From the NCBI GenBank assembly GCA_948567375.1, contig OX419756.1:17861001-17925000 (forward strand): a DNA stretch of 64,000 nucleotides, written 5' to 3'. This stretch comes from Lunularia cruciata. Its lineage: Eukaryota > Streptophyta > Marchantiopsida > Lunulariales > Lunulariaceae. A model generated the notes under the pieces. That model worked only from the letters and a program-made list of their open reading frames with translations, searched no databases and had not been told where the DNA came from. Each line of letters opens with the position of its first letter. The first letter of the stretch is position 1. Positions 10,140 to 20,565 of the stretch are shown one piece after another. The translations under genes were made by a program, and so were the position numbers.

Positions 10140-11560
10140 CCCAACCACCAGGATCAGACCGGAGCACGTTGGCATGATGAGACAGATGAAGAGATGGTGC
10201 CAGGTTGGCATGCATCTGCCTTTCTTTGTATATTTTTTCAGGCTTTGGTGGTATCTCTCTCAGCGCATATAGGAGGAGTTATTGAGGTCATAGATCTAGA
10301 GAGTGAAGATATTGGTATAGTTCAACAAGACATTCATGATGATGTCTTAGTGATGGACTATCTTTGCACTGGTGTTGTGGGTGACACAATTGGGGCCAAG
10401 GAGAGAGACCGTGTTCTTCAGCAAGCCAGACGGTTTAGATTGGAGAGCAGTCACCTTTTGCGTGTATGGGAGGATGGTAGAGTGCGAGTAGTACCACTTC
10501 CATCTCAGAGACCACAGTTGGTCAGTCATGCTCATGAGGAGCTAGGACATTTTGGAGTAAAGCATACATATAGCTTACTCTAGAGTCACTATTGATGGCA
10601 CAGTATGCAGATCAAGGTACAACCGTTTGTTGCTAGATGTGTGGTTTGTGATCAAGTTAGAGCATCATTCAATGCTCCTATGCCACAATTACACCCATTA
10701 CCTATCGTGGGATTTGGTTACCATTAGAGTGTGGACTTTGTTGGACCTTTACCGCTGATTGTGAGACATTATCGGTATGTTTTGGTGATGGTGGAACAGT
10801 TCTCCAAGTGGATTGAGTTGGTGGCACTTCTTGACAAGTCTAGTGAAGGGATAGCTTACTTGTTCTTGGATCAAGTTCTTAGTCATTTTGGTGCACCAGA
10901 TGAGGTTTTGACTGATCAGGGTATAAACTTCTTAGGGGAGTTTCAGATCTTGTATGACAAGGCTTTGATTGATCACCGTACTACCTCCCGAGATCACCCT
11001 GAGGCAAATGGCTTAGTAGAGAGTGATTTAGATAATGAAGAGAGGATTGCAAAAGTATGGTTTGCAGAGAGGCCACTTGGGAGATTGGGATCTCTAATTA
11101 CCTTGGTTTGGCATGGGCTATCAATTCAACTGGCAAGCCTCCTTAGCATCCTTCTCTCCTTACTTCCTACTCTATGGACGAGATCTAGATTTACTTAGTA
11201 GCCATTTGTTGAGATGCTACTGTAGTCTTGGACTTGGATGATCCAAATATATGGGTTAGCGCATGTTCTCAATGGGTAGAGATCTTTTGGAGAATGATGC
11301 TGATGGCCTTTGAGAACTTAGTGATTGCTCAACATAGAGATACTTTATGCTATGCTACCATTTGAGGAGGAGGTTATAGACCCTCGATCCGTCAATTTCA
11401 TCCAAGAGACTATGTATATCTATAGCAGACAGCTCCAACAACACTTGATGTTTTGATAAGCCGCGCCATCTTGAGAGTGCATGAGGTTTTGCCATCTGGA
11501 GTCCTTGTGTTGGAATGACGTGATGTTGTTGTTTGGAAGGATCATGTGCGCAATTGCGTA
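10140..11560 (+). pseudogene. Integrase of element A, HHCC zinc finger plus DDE core
   Basis: Integrase inserts the cDNA into the genome. The zinc-binding part has HEELGH (10533-10550) and CVVC (10638-10649). In the core, the first Asp lies in SVDFVGPLP (codon 10734-10736), the second in VLTDQG (10914-10916), and the Glu at the end of HPEANGLVE (11019-11021), with spacing of about 35 residues as expected for DDE enzymes. The C-terminal beta-barrel region is recognisable in fragments at 11340-11545 (YRP..., DYVYL, APTTLDV, VLPSGVLVLE). Frameshifts after 11060 and several stops break the gene. All three catalytic acids are still coded. Confidence 0.85.
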
Positions 11561-11770
11561 CAATCCCACCTCTCAAACATTGATGGTACTATGGACCCAA
11601 GCTTGGCACTTGTATGTGCAGGCTTGAGGTGTATGTTATGTGGCTCTTTTGGTGGAGCTGCTATTATGTTAGTGTGTGATAGTTGTTTGAGAGGATGGCA
11701 TATGGGATGTATGACTCCTCCCCTCACGGTGGTTCCTCAAGGACAGTGGTTATGTCATAGATGTACTTGA
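11561..11770 (+). pseudogene. C-terminal PHD finger of element A
   Basis: The last coding stretch of the element, ending in a TGA at 11768-11770. It encodes a complete Cys4-His-Cys3 zinc pattern at 11630-11764: C-x2-C, 11 residues, C-x2-C, 4 residues, H-x2-C, 14 residues, C-x2-C. The typical Trp lies just before the His (GWH) and another (QW) two residues before the final Cys pair. PHD fingers usually read histone H3 tails, methylated or not. The position, directly after the integrase C-terminal domain, is the one occupied by the chromodomain in chromoviruses such as element G here. All eight zinc ligands are intact although the rest of the element is dead. Element B has a decayed copy at 16247-16394. 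Confidence 0.85.
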
Positions 11771-11924
11771 CTTATAGCTAGTTCATTCTTTATATGGTAT
11801 AGATTGTAGACTGGCGACTAACAATGGGGCTCCATAGCACCCGGCCTCCTAATCTTTGCCCATCATAGGGTATACCATATACTTGGAGTAGATGGCTATC
11901 TAGAGTTAGAGGGACCTAACCGCT

Positions 11925-11939
11925 AGCTAGAGGGGCAAT
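11925..11939 (+). promoter_or_regulatory. Polypurine tract of element A
   Basis: The block agaggggcaat lies immediately before the tgtggcac start of segment X. Element B has agagagggggtaat in the same place (minus strand, 16075-16088). This is the usual site for priming plus-strand synthesis next to the 3' LTR, and it marks X as the start of the 3' U3. Confidence 0.65.
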
Positions 11940-12617
11940 TGTGGCACTTTAGAGTCTATGTATGACTTATGTGTGAGTTGTGCTTCTATAGTGTATGATG
12001 TTGACAGCAATGTATGTTGTGTAGCAATGTATATATGTACAATAGCTATCACATCATTGTAGTGTTGCATCTAGATTGCTTGGACAATCGAGTTCTAATT
12101 CTAGTAGTTAGAGTTATTTCAGAAATTTCTCATAGACTACTTTTTGACAGTCAAATTTTGTGTTAGGGGTGTTGACTTCACGATAGGGCACACTATTACT
12201 TTGCACCATTTGCACCATCGAGTGTACCGTCAGCAAGACCGTTAGGGTTTTAGACCTAGCTCGAGTCCAGGGGTATACTTTCAAAGTGTAGCTCTAAAGA
12301 GCTCACTTCTCTGATGTTGAGCCTTTGAGTTCTTGGCTATGGTGGATAGAGGCTGGTGAGCATCACTTGGATTCTCTTAGCTAGAGTGGGTGTGACTTGA
12401 CTGTACTCAGTGCCCAATTGTTGGCAGTTTATAGAGTGATAGAGCAAGTACTGATCTGAGTTGAGTGGATTTGAGAGTTGTAAACAATTTGATTCATTGT
12501 GGCACTTTAGAGTTTATGTATGACTTATGTGTGAGTTGTGTTTCAATAGTATATGATGTTGACAATGATGTATGTTGTGTAGCGATGTATATATGCACAA
12601 CATAATAGATCCATGTA
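11940..12617 (+). repeat. 3' terminal block of element A: X - M - X'
   Basis: X (11940-12040) begins tgtggcactttagag and contains a TATA-like atgtatatatgt at 12027-12038. M (12055-12496) matches the 5' end of the element and ends gattca. X' (12498-12617) repeats X from its first base for about 100-120 bp, with few differences. Element B has the same X-M-X' order. If X is U3 and M is R-U5, transcription would start near the X/M border, which is where the 5' ends of A and C begin. Confidence 0.75.
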
Positions 12618-12835
12618 GTTGAGGATACCAATGGAGATTGAGATTGCAAGATAAGAAAGCTCATGAGTGTTCAAAGACAATAGTCTCCTCAGATAGTAAT
12701 GAGGTAGAGAGGAAATCTCTAATGTATGATAAGCCTAAACTGCTAACGCGGTGAGTCCAAAGGATTCCTACAAATTCCACGGGTATGTTGTAGTGTGGGT
12801 GGCACATGTACTCCAATGCTAATGCTATCAAGAAC

Positions 12836-12906
<71 letters not shown>

Positions 12907-15455
12907 TTATTTATTTATTTATCTTTATCTTTATCTTTATCTTTATCTTCCAATGTGAGTGGTTGTGATCCAAAGTCTTGGAGATAGCACAACATGTGTT
13001 GGAGCTCTCATTATAAGTGGGTGATAATTTGTGGGCTTGTTTATACAGAGTTATTCTTGCTTCACTAAGCTCTACATCTTCACTCCTTTACTTCTCTTTC
13101 ATGAGAACTTCATATTGCCATTTTCCCAAGGAGGCATACACCAACATGATATCCACTAGATCATTCCATTGATTGATATGTCTAATTGCATAACTCTTCT
13201 CTTGTTATATTTCCTCTCTCCATTGTCTACATAACATGGCTTGATATATCACATATATCAATATGCTTTACAAAAACATCTAAAATTACACCATATGTCA
13301 TAATTTTATAAACTACAGGGAAACTCATCTACAAAGGTATTACAAAAATGATACAGTCAAATTAACTTGGATGTTCATTAAGTATCTTATTTATAAATGC
13401 CTATTGTCTTGATTTCTTTTGATAAGATTGAGTAGATTGTTCCTCGATACACTAAAGAAGCCCAAAAATGATCCCTTGACAATGTGAATCCTTTATATTT
13501 GCTATTTTTAGTTATTTTCATAGTGTTTTATTTTCATATTGCTCTCATGTTTCTTTGGTCTTATTATCCTAGCTTTAAGTATATGGTGTCCTTTTCATCA
13601 CTTTGAATCATTGCATGACAAGATCATGTAGGAAGAATGGGGCACCTTAGCACTCAATCTTCCAATTTACTCCAAACCTATCTATTTTATTTGGTGCTTA
13701 TAGAAGATTTTGGATACCAATTTTTGATTCTGATGGATCTTAATTGATTTGAATGTGCAATTCTTGGCATACCAAACTTGGGGTCCATCATAATTTTTAG
13801 AAGTATCCTATTTTGTCATATCCTCTGTTTTTTTATCCAACTCCTCCATCCTATATAGTATAATTGCTTTTGCTTCATTCTCATTCTCTCCAAAGTAGTT
13901 TGGCTATTCTCTTATGACTTGCAAAGGTCTCTTTCATCTATTTATACTTGTGTTTTTGTCTTGTTTTTTCTTTCTTTCTTTCTATTAGCTATTTTTAGAT
14001 ATTTATCCTCCCTTCTTAAATTTCCAACACAATATATTAAAGATATTTTCTATCTTCTATTTTCTATCTTCAATTTTCAATTTCATTTGGTTTTAGTTTC
14101 ATTTCATTGTTTTATTTTCATTATCCTTTAATTTTATGATTTCAAAATTTTGCTGATCATTCCATCGCAAATATGTCTTCATCAAAATATTATCATTTCT
14201 CCAAATTTTTTATATGAAGTATGATTTTGAAATCTCATTTTTCAAATTTAATATTACCATTCTAAATATAGAATCTCTATTTTCTCATTTTATTCATTCT
14301 TGTTTGAAACTTCATATAATCTACTCTTTACTAATTTCCCTATTTAAATTCTTTGTCCACAATCATTTTATTGAACACATTCTTCACGCTTAAAACTATA
14401 CTTGAACTATTTTTCCAAGTCTCTTAGTCCTTTAAAATGAATCTAATATAACTCTTTTTTTATTACAAGCACCTTAATTATTTTCACTTATTTTTCCATA
14501 TCCACATGATCTCTTCTATTAGAAGATCCTTAAAATTTATTCTTGAAAAATTTAAATTATTTATTGAGGTCTCTCTAAATTGCATAATATTGAGCCTAAT
14601 ACAATTTTATTATTCTTAGAACCACTATTTATTTTTCATTTTATATTAATTGTAAATAGAATTTAGTAACTAATATTACTCTATTTGACTGTTACACTCA
14701 TCTACAGCTTTCTTACTTTCCCATGGATCACTGTGTATCTCTAAATTCTTTTGTTAGTAACATACTATACTTTTTGTGCTTTTAAGCTTTCATTTACAAT
14801 GGAATATAATTTTCATTATTAACTAAGTATATCCAATTTTCTTACATTCTAGCAATTTTTATATGTCCCAATTTCATTTTTTGCTATCATTTCATTATAA
14901 TTTACTTTAGTATTTTCTTAATTTACTCTTTTGTTTCAATCACAAATGCACTACAAATTTCTTGATTTCTATATATCCAAATATTTTTTATTAACATGAG
15001 ATCCTAAACATGTTCTTTTTCTTTATTTTCATACCTCTTTTTTAATTTTCACTTACATTATTCAACTTAATATTATTTCATTGCTCAAGAAATGACATTT
15101 TCATGTCATTTCATGAACAATTAAATATTTCCATGAAAAATTTCAATTCCATGTCTTTTTATTTTATTATTCATTTTTTTATTACAAGCAAGTTTTCTAT
15201 ATACCATAATTTTTACTCATTCTTACTATTTATATTTACAAGCACCCTAAGTCTTCTATTCTTCCAAATTTCTTTATTTCCCTTTCTTTTTTGAGACCAC
15301 ACTAAGTTTTGTATTATTGAGCATAATTTATATTTATTATGCTTAAAAATTCACTCATATTTTTCTTTTTCAAGTCTATCTTCTTCCATCAAAATCTAAT
15401 ATTACTCCTATTTTTCCAATCCAATCACCTTTGATGTTCTTCATAATTTTCCTAG
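12618..15455. other. AT-rich spacer between elements A and B
   Basis: No gene recognised. Apart from the microsatellite at 12839-12951 it is T-rich, low-complexity sequence (about 13900-15430), with repeated phrases such as tctattcttccaaattt and aatctaatattactc. Similar phrases recur near 31870-32300, which suggests an old dispersed AT-rich repeat. The ORFs here are translations of pyrimidine runs. Confidence 0.5.
12839..12951. repeat. Compound microsatellite (AT)n-(TTTA)n-(TCTTTA)n
   Basis: About 32 AT units (12839-12902) run into about five TTTA units and then about five copies of a six-base tcttta unit. It lies about 220 bp beyond the 3' end of element A. Confidence 0.95.
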
Positions 15456-16088
15456 ACTACAAAATATACATCATTTTGTAAACATCATACACTATAGAAC
15501 CACAACTCATACAAAATTCATATATAAACTCTAAAGTAACACAATAATCAGTTTACACTTAACTTGGATAAGTCATCAATCCTCAACTCAATGGTCTACC
15601 AACAATGGGCCTTGATTATAATCAAGCCATGTTTACTCTAGCTTAGAAACTCCAAATGATGCTCATCAGCCTCTATCCACCATAGCCAAGTGCTCAAATG
15701 CTCAACATCAAAGAAGTGAGCTCGCCAGAGCTACACTTCAAAGATATACCTCCATGCTTGACTTAGATCTCTAGCCCTAATGGCACCATTGATAGCACAT
15801 CTGATGGTGCAAGTGATGGTGGGTCCCATAGTATGATCAATAACCCTAACATAGAATTTAGCCACCACTAAGTAGTCTTTGAGCAACTATTAATATACCT
15901 TTTACTGCCAAAACTATCACTCCAACGTTTGAGCAAACTAGCTTTGGCATTACAAATGTTGTAACAACTATTGTGCATATATACATCATTACACAACATA
16001 CATCACAATCAACATCATACATTATAGAAGGACAACTCATATTTTTTTTTTTACATAAACTCTAAAGTACCAAAATTACCCCCTCTCT
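15456..16088 (-). repeat. 3' terminal block of element B: X - M - X' with polypurine tract
   Basis: On the minus strand: polypurine tract (16075-16088), X (about 16074-15956, start changed to tttggtactttagag), M (about 15955-15545) and X' (15543-15456, start tgtgttactttagag). X' again begins one or two bases after the end of M, as in A. This is the second instance of the same arrangement, so it is unlikely to be a local accident in A. Confidence 0.7.
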
Positions 16089-16246
16089 AACTAGTGGTTA
16101 GGTGACTCTAACTCTAGATAGACATCGACTCTAAGTATGTGATATGCCCTATAGTGGACAAAAATCAAGAGGCCGAGTACTATTGAGCAACATTGTTAGT
16201 TTCTTGTTTACAATCTATAGCACATAAAGAGGGACCTAGCTATAGG

Positions 16247-16394
16247 TCAAGTACATTAAGGCATTAGCCATTGTCCTTGAGGAACCATCATGAGAGGAGG
16301 AATCAAACATGCTATATGTCATCCTAACAAATAACTATCATACTCCAACATAGTAGCAACTCCAATAGAAGAGACACATAACATATATCACATT
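16247..16394 (-). pseudogene. PHD finger remnant of element B
   Basis: Colinear with the PHD finger of element A: the minus strand still gives MLC near the start, the PPL...VPQGQWL segment near the end, and a stop just after. Several zinc ligands have been replaced, mostly Cys to Tyr through G-to-A changes, and the His-preceding Trp codon is now a stop. It shows that the PHD finger belonged to the family and was not acquired by A alone. Confidence 0.65.
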
Positions 16395-17660
16395 CTTGCA
16401 CATAAAATTCCAAGCTTGGGTCCATAGAGGTGTCCATTAGAAGGTAGCATGGTGCACCATTGTGCACACGCTCCTTCTAAACAACACCATCATGTATTTC
16501 CAAGATGAAGACTACAAAAGGAAAAATCTTGCACACTCTCAAGATAGCACAACCTGTAGTTACATCAAGTGTTGGTGGTGTAGTCTATATAGATGTACAT
16601 AATCACCCAGATGAAATTAAGGGTTTGAGGGTCTATAACCTCCTCCTCAAATAGTAGCATAACATAAGGTATCCTTATGTTGAGCAATTACTAAGTTCTC
16701 AAAGGCCATAAACATCACTCTCTAAAAGGTCTCTATTTCTTGAGAACACATGCTCACCCATATATTTGGATCATCCAAGTCCAAAACTATAGTAGCATTG
16801 ACAAATGAGTACAAGTAAATCTGGATCTTGTGCATAGAGTAGAAAGTAAGGAGAGAAGGATGCTAAGGAGACTTGTTGGCTAAACCAATAATCCATGGCC
16901 AACCAAGGTAATTGGAGATCCCAATCTCCCAAGTACCCTCTCTACAAGCTGTAATTATGCAATCCTCCCTTTACCATCTGAACCACTCTCTTTGCTAAGC
17001 CATCTACCTTAGGGTGATCCTGGGAGGTAATAAGATGATCAATTAGGTCTTTTCATACAAGACTTGAAATTCTCCCAAGAATTATGTACCTTGATTAGTC
17101 AAAACCCCAACTAGTGCACCAAAATGACTAAGAACCCAATCTAAGAATAATTAAGTTGTCCCTTCACTAGACTTGTTAAGAAGTGCACCAACTCAATCCA
17201 CTTGGAGAAGTGCTCCATCATAACCAAAATATATTGATGATGTCTCAGAATCAATGGTTCAACAAGTCTAAACTCTAGCGGTAACCTAACCCTATGATAG
17301 GTAATGGGTGTAATTAGAGCATGGGAGAATTAAATGATGATCTAACTTGGTCACAAACCACACATTTGGCAACAAACTACAAGACATTGATTTGTATTCT
17401 ATGCCATCAATAATGACTCTAGAGTAAACTATATATGTGCTTTACTCCAAAATGTCCTAGCTTTTCATGAGCATGACTTACCAATTGTGGTCTCTAAGAT
17501 GGAAGTGATACTACTTGCACTCTACCATCCTTCCATACACAAAGAAAGTATATGCTCTCCAATCTAAACCACCTAGCTTGCTGAAGGAAATAGTCCCTCT
17601 CCTTGGCACCAATTGTGCCACCCACAACACCAATGTGAAGATAATCCATCATTAAGACAT
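16395..17660 (-). pseudogene. Integrase of element B (decayed)
   Basis: Minus-strand sequence is colinear with the integrase of A. It keeps HEKLGH-like coding at about 17462-17479, the CVVC pair near 17363-17376, and the DYVYL-like and VLPSG-like segments of the C-terminal region near 16500-16600. Many stops and small deletions are present. No usable reading frame remains. Confidence 0.6.
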
Positions 17661-18292
17661 CATCATGAATGACTCATTGACCTTTACCAATATCTCCACC
17701 CTTTGGATCAATGACCTCAATAATTCCTCCTTTATGTGTTGAGAGAGACATTATCAAAGCCTCCAAAAATATACATAAAAAGGTAGATACATGCCACCTT
17801 GGCACCATTTTCTCATCTTCCTTAATATTCCAAATGCTCTAGTCTAATTTTTTTGGCTAGGACTTGATTTTACACAACCCATTTGCATCACTATTCACCT
17901 CTCCAAGTTTGTGAATAACATGAAATCAGAGCATATTGTGCAAGCTTGCTTGAAAGCTAGTTGGACTCAATCAGCCACTTCAATGGTTGATGATCAATGA
18001 TGAGAGTGAAGGGGTTACCAAATAAGTAACATTAGAAATGTATTACTACCCACATTGTTGGAAAACATTTTCTCTCGTAGGAACTATACTTTGCCCTTGT
18101 TGAATTGTTGGAGCAACAAGCATAAGCCACCACAAACTCCTTCTCCTCATCATCCTAATAGGTGAGAATTACTCCAAGCCCCAATGTACTCCAATCAATA
18201 TGAACTTGGAATGGTCATTCTCTAATCTATCTCTTAAGAATAGGGGCAAATGTCAACCTCTCCTTGAGCTCTATAAAATCTCTCCCTTGCTC
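17661..18292 (-). pseudogene. RNase H of element B, with junction to integrase
   Basis: On the minus strand this follows the RT part beyond the solo LTR. It contains the DWS-like segment near 18190, the YEQE-like segment near 18080 and the HQPLKWL-like segment near 17985, followed by the junction to integrase near 17880. Right of 18292 the frame is cut by the inserted solo LTR and continues at 18986. Confidence 0.55.
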
Positions 18293-18985
18293 TGTAACAC
18301 CCATTTGTGCATGTGTGTGGTATTGTGATATTTAGCTTGGTATTACAAGTACTTAAGAGATATTATTTATATAGAGATAAAGGATGGCTCTATATTAGTC
18401 ATGGTTAGCTAAAGTTAGTCATAGCTAAGATAGAGGGGATCTTACTTTAGAGGAAGTAGAAAAGGTGAACACCACTATTTTGGATTTTAGTGTGTTGACT
18501 TGGTATTATTCCTAGGTGTTTGGCTTTGAGGAAAGAGTTGAGAACTCTTGGGCCCGCAAGTCTTTTTGTTTTGGATTCTTCTTTAGTCCAAGGATAGCCC
18601 ATGTGAAGGAATCCTTGACTTAGTGGTTGGGTCAAGATAAGACCACATGCTTAGGGGAATATGCCCATGTGAATGGATATTCCTTTCTACTTTTTGACTT
18701 TACTTGACTTTTAGTCTAGTAACTTGAGTTACTACGGTAATTAGTAACTTTGGTATGTAAATATTTCACAAGTATATAAACAAGGGGTGAGGAGGTACTC
18801 ATCATCCTTTCATTTGCAACTATCTCTCTCTCTCATTGAGTTCTCTAGTGTGCAATGTCTTGAGTCTTGGAGTGATAGCCTTGGAGGAGTATGATGGAGT
18901 TGGGTTTCTTGCCTTCTTAGTCCATGGTGCGCTACCATAATAGCCATCAGAGGTTCATCTTGAGTGAGAGACAGGCCGGCTCATA
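18293..18985 (+). mobile_element. Solo LTR inserted in RT/RNase H junction of element B
   Basis: The insert begins tgtaacaccc and interrupts sequence that is continuous in A. The short flank gctc stands on both sides (18289-18292 and 18986-18989), within a longer imperfect ttgctc/tagctc. A TATA box tatataaa at 18773-18780, followed by a pyrimidine-rich initiation region (ctatctctctctctcattg), gives a promoter in plus orientation. There is no internal coding region, so this is a solo LTR of about 0.69 kb. Its family is not represented elsewhere in the window. Confidence 0.7.
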
Positions 18986-19720
18986 GCTCATCTCTCCAAC
19001 ACCACTCATGTGTAAGCTTGGTTAGGTTTTTCAAGGCCTAAGTAATGGCAATAAATCCTCTAACATGTTAATGATGGATTTTTTCCAACCCAAGGAATGC
19101 TCATACTCTACTCACATTCATAGGCTAAGGAATAAGTACAACAGCCTCCACCTTGGTTTGCTAAACACCAAGTCCACTAGGGTAGATAATGTGACCCAAA
19201 TACTCAACCTGCTCATGGAAAATTCCACTCTTCTCAAGATGTAAATTGAGTCCATGAGATCTCAATCTCTCAAACACCTCCAATGGATGTCTCTCATGCT
19301 CCTCCACAATAGTGTTATAGACTAAAATATCATTAATAAAACACCAAGCAAATCCAATCTTGCTAGAATTCTATCCATGACCTCTTAGAACCTCTTATCC
19401 ATGGTAGGAGTGTTTTTTAACCCAAATGGTAAAAACCTCCACTAATACAATATATCCTTGCAGTGAAGATCAATAGCCCAAAATTTTATCTTGGACTTGT
19501 CCTCCTCTTTGATTGGCAATTGATGATATCTTGCTCAAAGATTCAAAGTATTGAAGACCTTTGCATGCCCAATTATATCAAATATCTCCTTTGGTGTAGG
19601 CATAACATACCAATCAACCCTAGTTTATCAATTGATAGGATAGTAATCTCCATATATTTTCCTATCTATGTAATTGCTATGCATATACTTCTTGGCTGGT
19701 ATCACTATAGCTGAAGCATA
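18986..19720 (-). pseudogene. Reverse transcriptase of element B (broken)
   Basis: The minus strand gives the same run as A without A's 2.2-kb insertion: the GEYA/PAKK-like and YIDRKI-like segment near 19640-19690, the GYHQL-like segment near 19530, the FLPFGLKN-like segment near 19420 and the YIDD-equivalent near 19340, where Tyr-Ile is now Phe-Ile-Asn-Asp-like. It ends at the connection region near 19000. Several stops. Confidence 0.65.
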
Positions 19721-20565
19721 CTCTCCATGTGAAATCTCTACCAAAATAGCTTAAAAAAGGTCCCTACTTTGGCTCTAGGTAGCACGTATGAACCCGAGAA
19801 ACTCATGAGTGTGGAAAAAGTGGCTTTAGGCAACCCAAAAAGGGTCACCACTACCATAGATGACCTATTAGTCACTATTACTATTTGAGACTGAGGCCCA
19901 ACATCTAGAATATTATCAATAGTAAGATTTGCTAGCTGTTGAATCTCATCATAAGCATGCTGTAAAACCTCTCTAGGTACAAGATTCATCTACCAAAGAC
20001 ATAGATAATGGGCTTGTGATCCCACTCTAGCTTCATCTAACAACATAGTAGGTCCTATCCAAGAATGGACCTGATGTGTAAGCCACCACCAGTGTGCAAG
20101 AATCATCCATCAAACAGATGTTTGCTAAAATATAGATTAGAGAAACAAATTGATGAACTTAGAAATGTTAGAGTATATGTAAAATCTCTCAAAACACACC
20201 AAAACAAGGATCTTATAGAACTTGATCTTGGCCAGCATGGGTATGTCCTTAACATGGCCATCCAAAAATCACCAAATGAATGAAACCATGTCTCTCTAGA
20301 TCTTGCACCCCCAACAAGGAAATGTTTATTGGTAGGGTCTTCTAGTAACCCTTGACTGCTAATATTGTTAATAATTCAAGATACTAATAGGCCAAGTATG
20401 TCACATGATGCATAGAAAGTTTCCTAGTAGTCTCATCTCTTTCCACATACAAGTACCTCTAAACTTGCACACCTACTTGTAGTTCCATAGCTAGCCAAGT
20501 GCTAATCCCACCAAAGAACTCCAATAAGCATACTCCCTCTTTTGGATACTACCTTTCCTCTATAT
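19721..20565 (-). pseudogene. C5 cytosine methyltransferase domain of element B (broken)
   Basis: Second copy of the domain described for A. On the minus strand, motif I reads LLEFFGGIST at about 20528-20499, followed by RYLYVERDET. Motif IV reads G-W-P-C-stop with the catalytic Cys codon TGT intact (20254-20252). A motif VIII-like region lies at 20025-19990. The longest open piece is 19989-19738 (NLVPREVLQHAYDEIQ, DNILDV, QSQIVIV), matching 5735-5940 of A. The C-terminal ERERxMGF part is not clear. The truncation at about 20565 removes everything upstream of motif I. Confidence 0.75.

Larger units (their letters stand above)
484..12617 (+). mobile_element. Element A: decayed full-length Ty3/gypsy retrotransposon with DNA methyltransferase and PHD finger
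   Basis: Order along the element: terminal segment M (484-925), untranslated leader, gag with two zinc knuckles, aspartic protease, Dnmt3-like C5 cytosine methyltransferase, reverse transcriptase, RNase H, HHCC/DDE integrase, PHD finger, polypurine tract, then X (11940-12040), M (12055-12496) and X' (12498-12617). The two M segments are roughly 80 percent alike by eye at their starts, so the insertion is old. Every domain has stop codons or frame changes, so the element is dead. It is about 12.1 kb long, of which 2.2 kb is a later insertion inside RT. The order PR-RT-RH-INT places it in Ty3/gypsy; the methyltransferase between PR and RT and the PHD finger after INT are not standard parts of that group. 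Elements B and C in this window are relatives. Confidence 0.85.
15456..20565 (-). mobile_element. Element B: 5'-truncated relative of element A
   Basis: Read on the minus strand, it starts inside the methyltransferase (about 20565) and continues through RT, RNase H, integrase, PHD remnant, polypurine tract and X-M-X' to 15456. Gag, protease and the 5' end are missing; at the right border the sequence changes abruptly to an unrelated coding-like stretch. It shares with A the exact order of domains, including the two unusual ones. It carries a later solo LTR (18293-18985). It is more decayed than A in most places, but keeps some residues A has lost. It lies tail to tail with A. Confidence 0.8.

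Noticed and set aside
484-12617. DIRS or Ngaro element because of the split repeats
   Set aside because: No tyrosine recombinase is present. The integrase has HHCC and D-D-E residues, and RT and RNase H are of Ty3/gypsy type. Only the repeat arrangement is alike.
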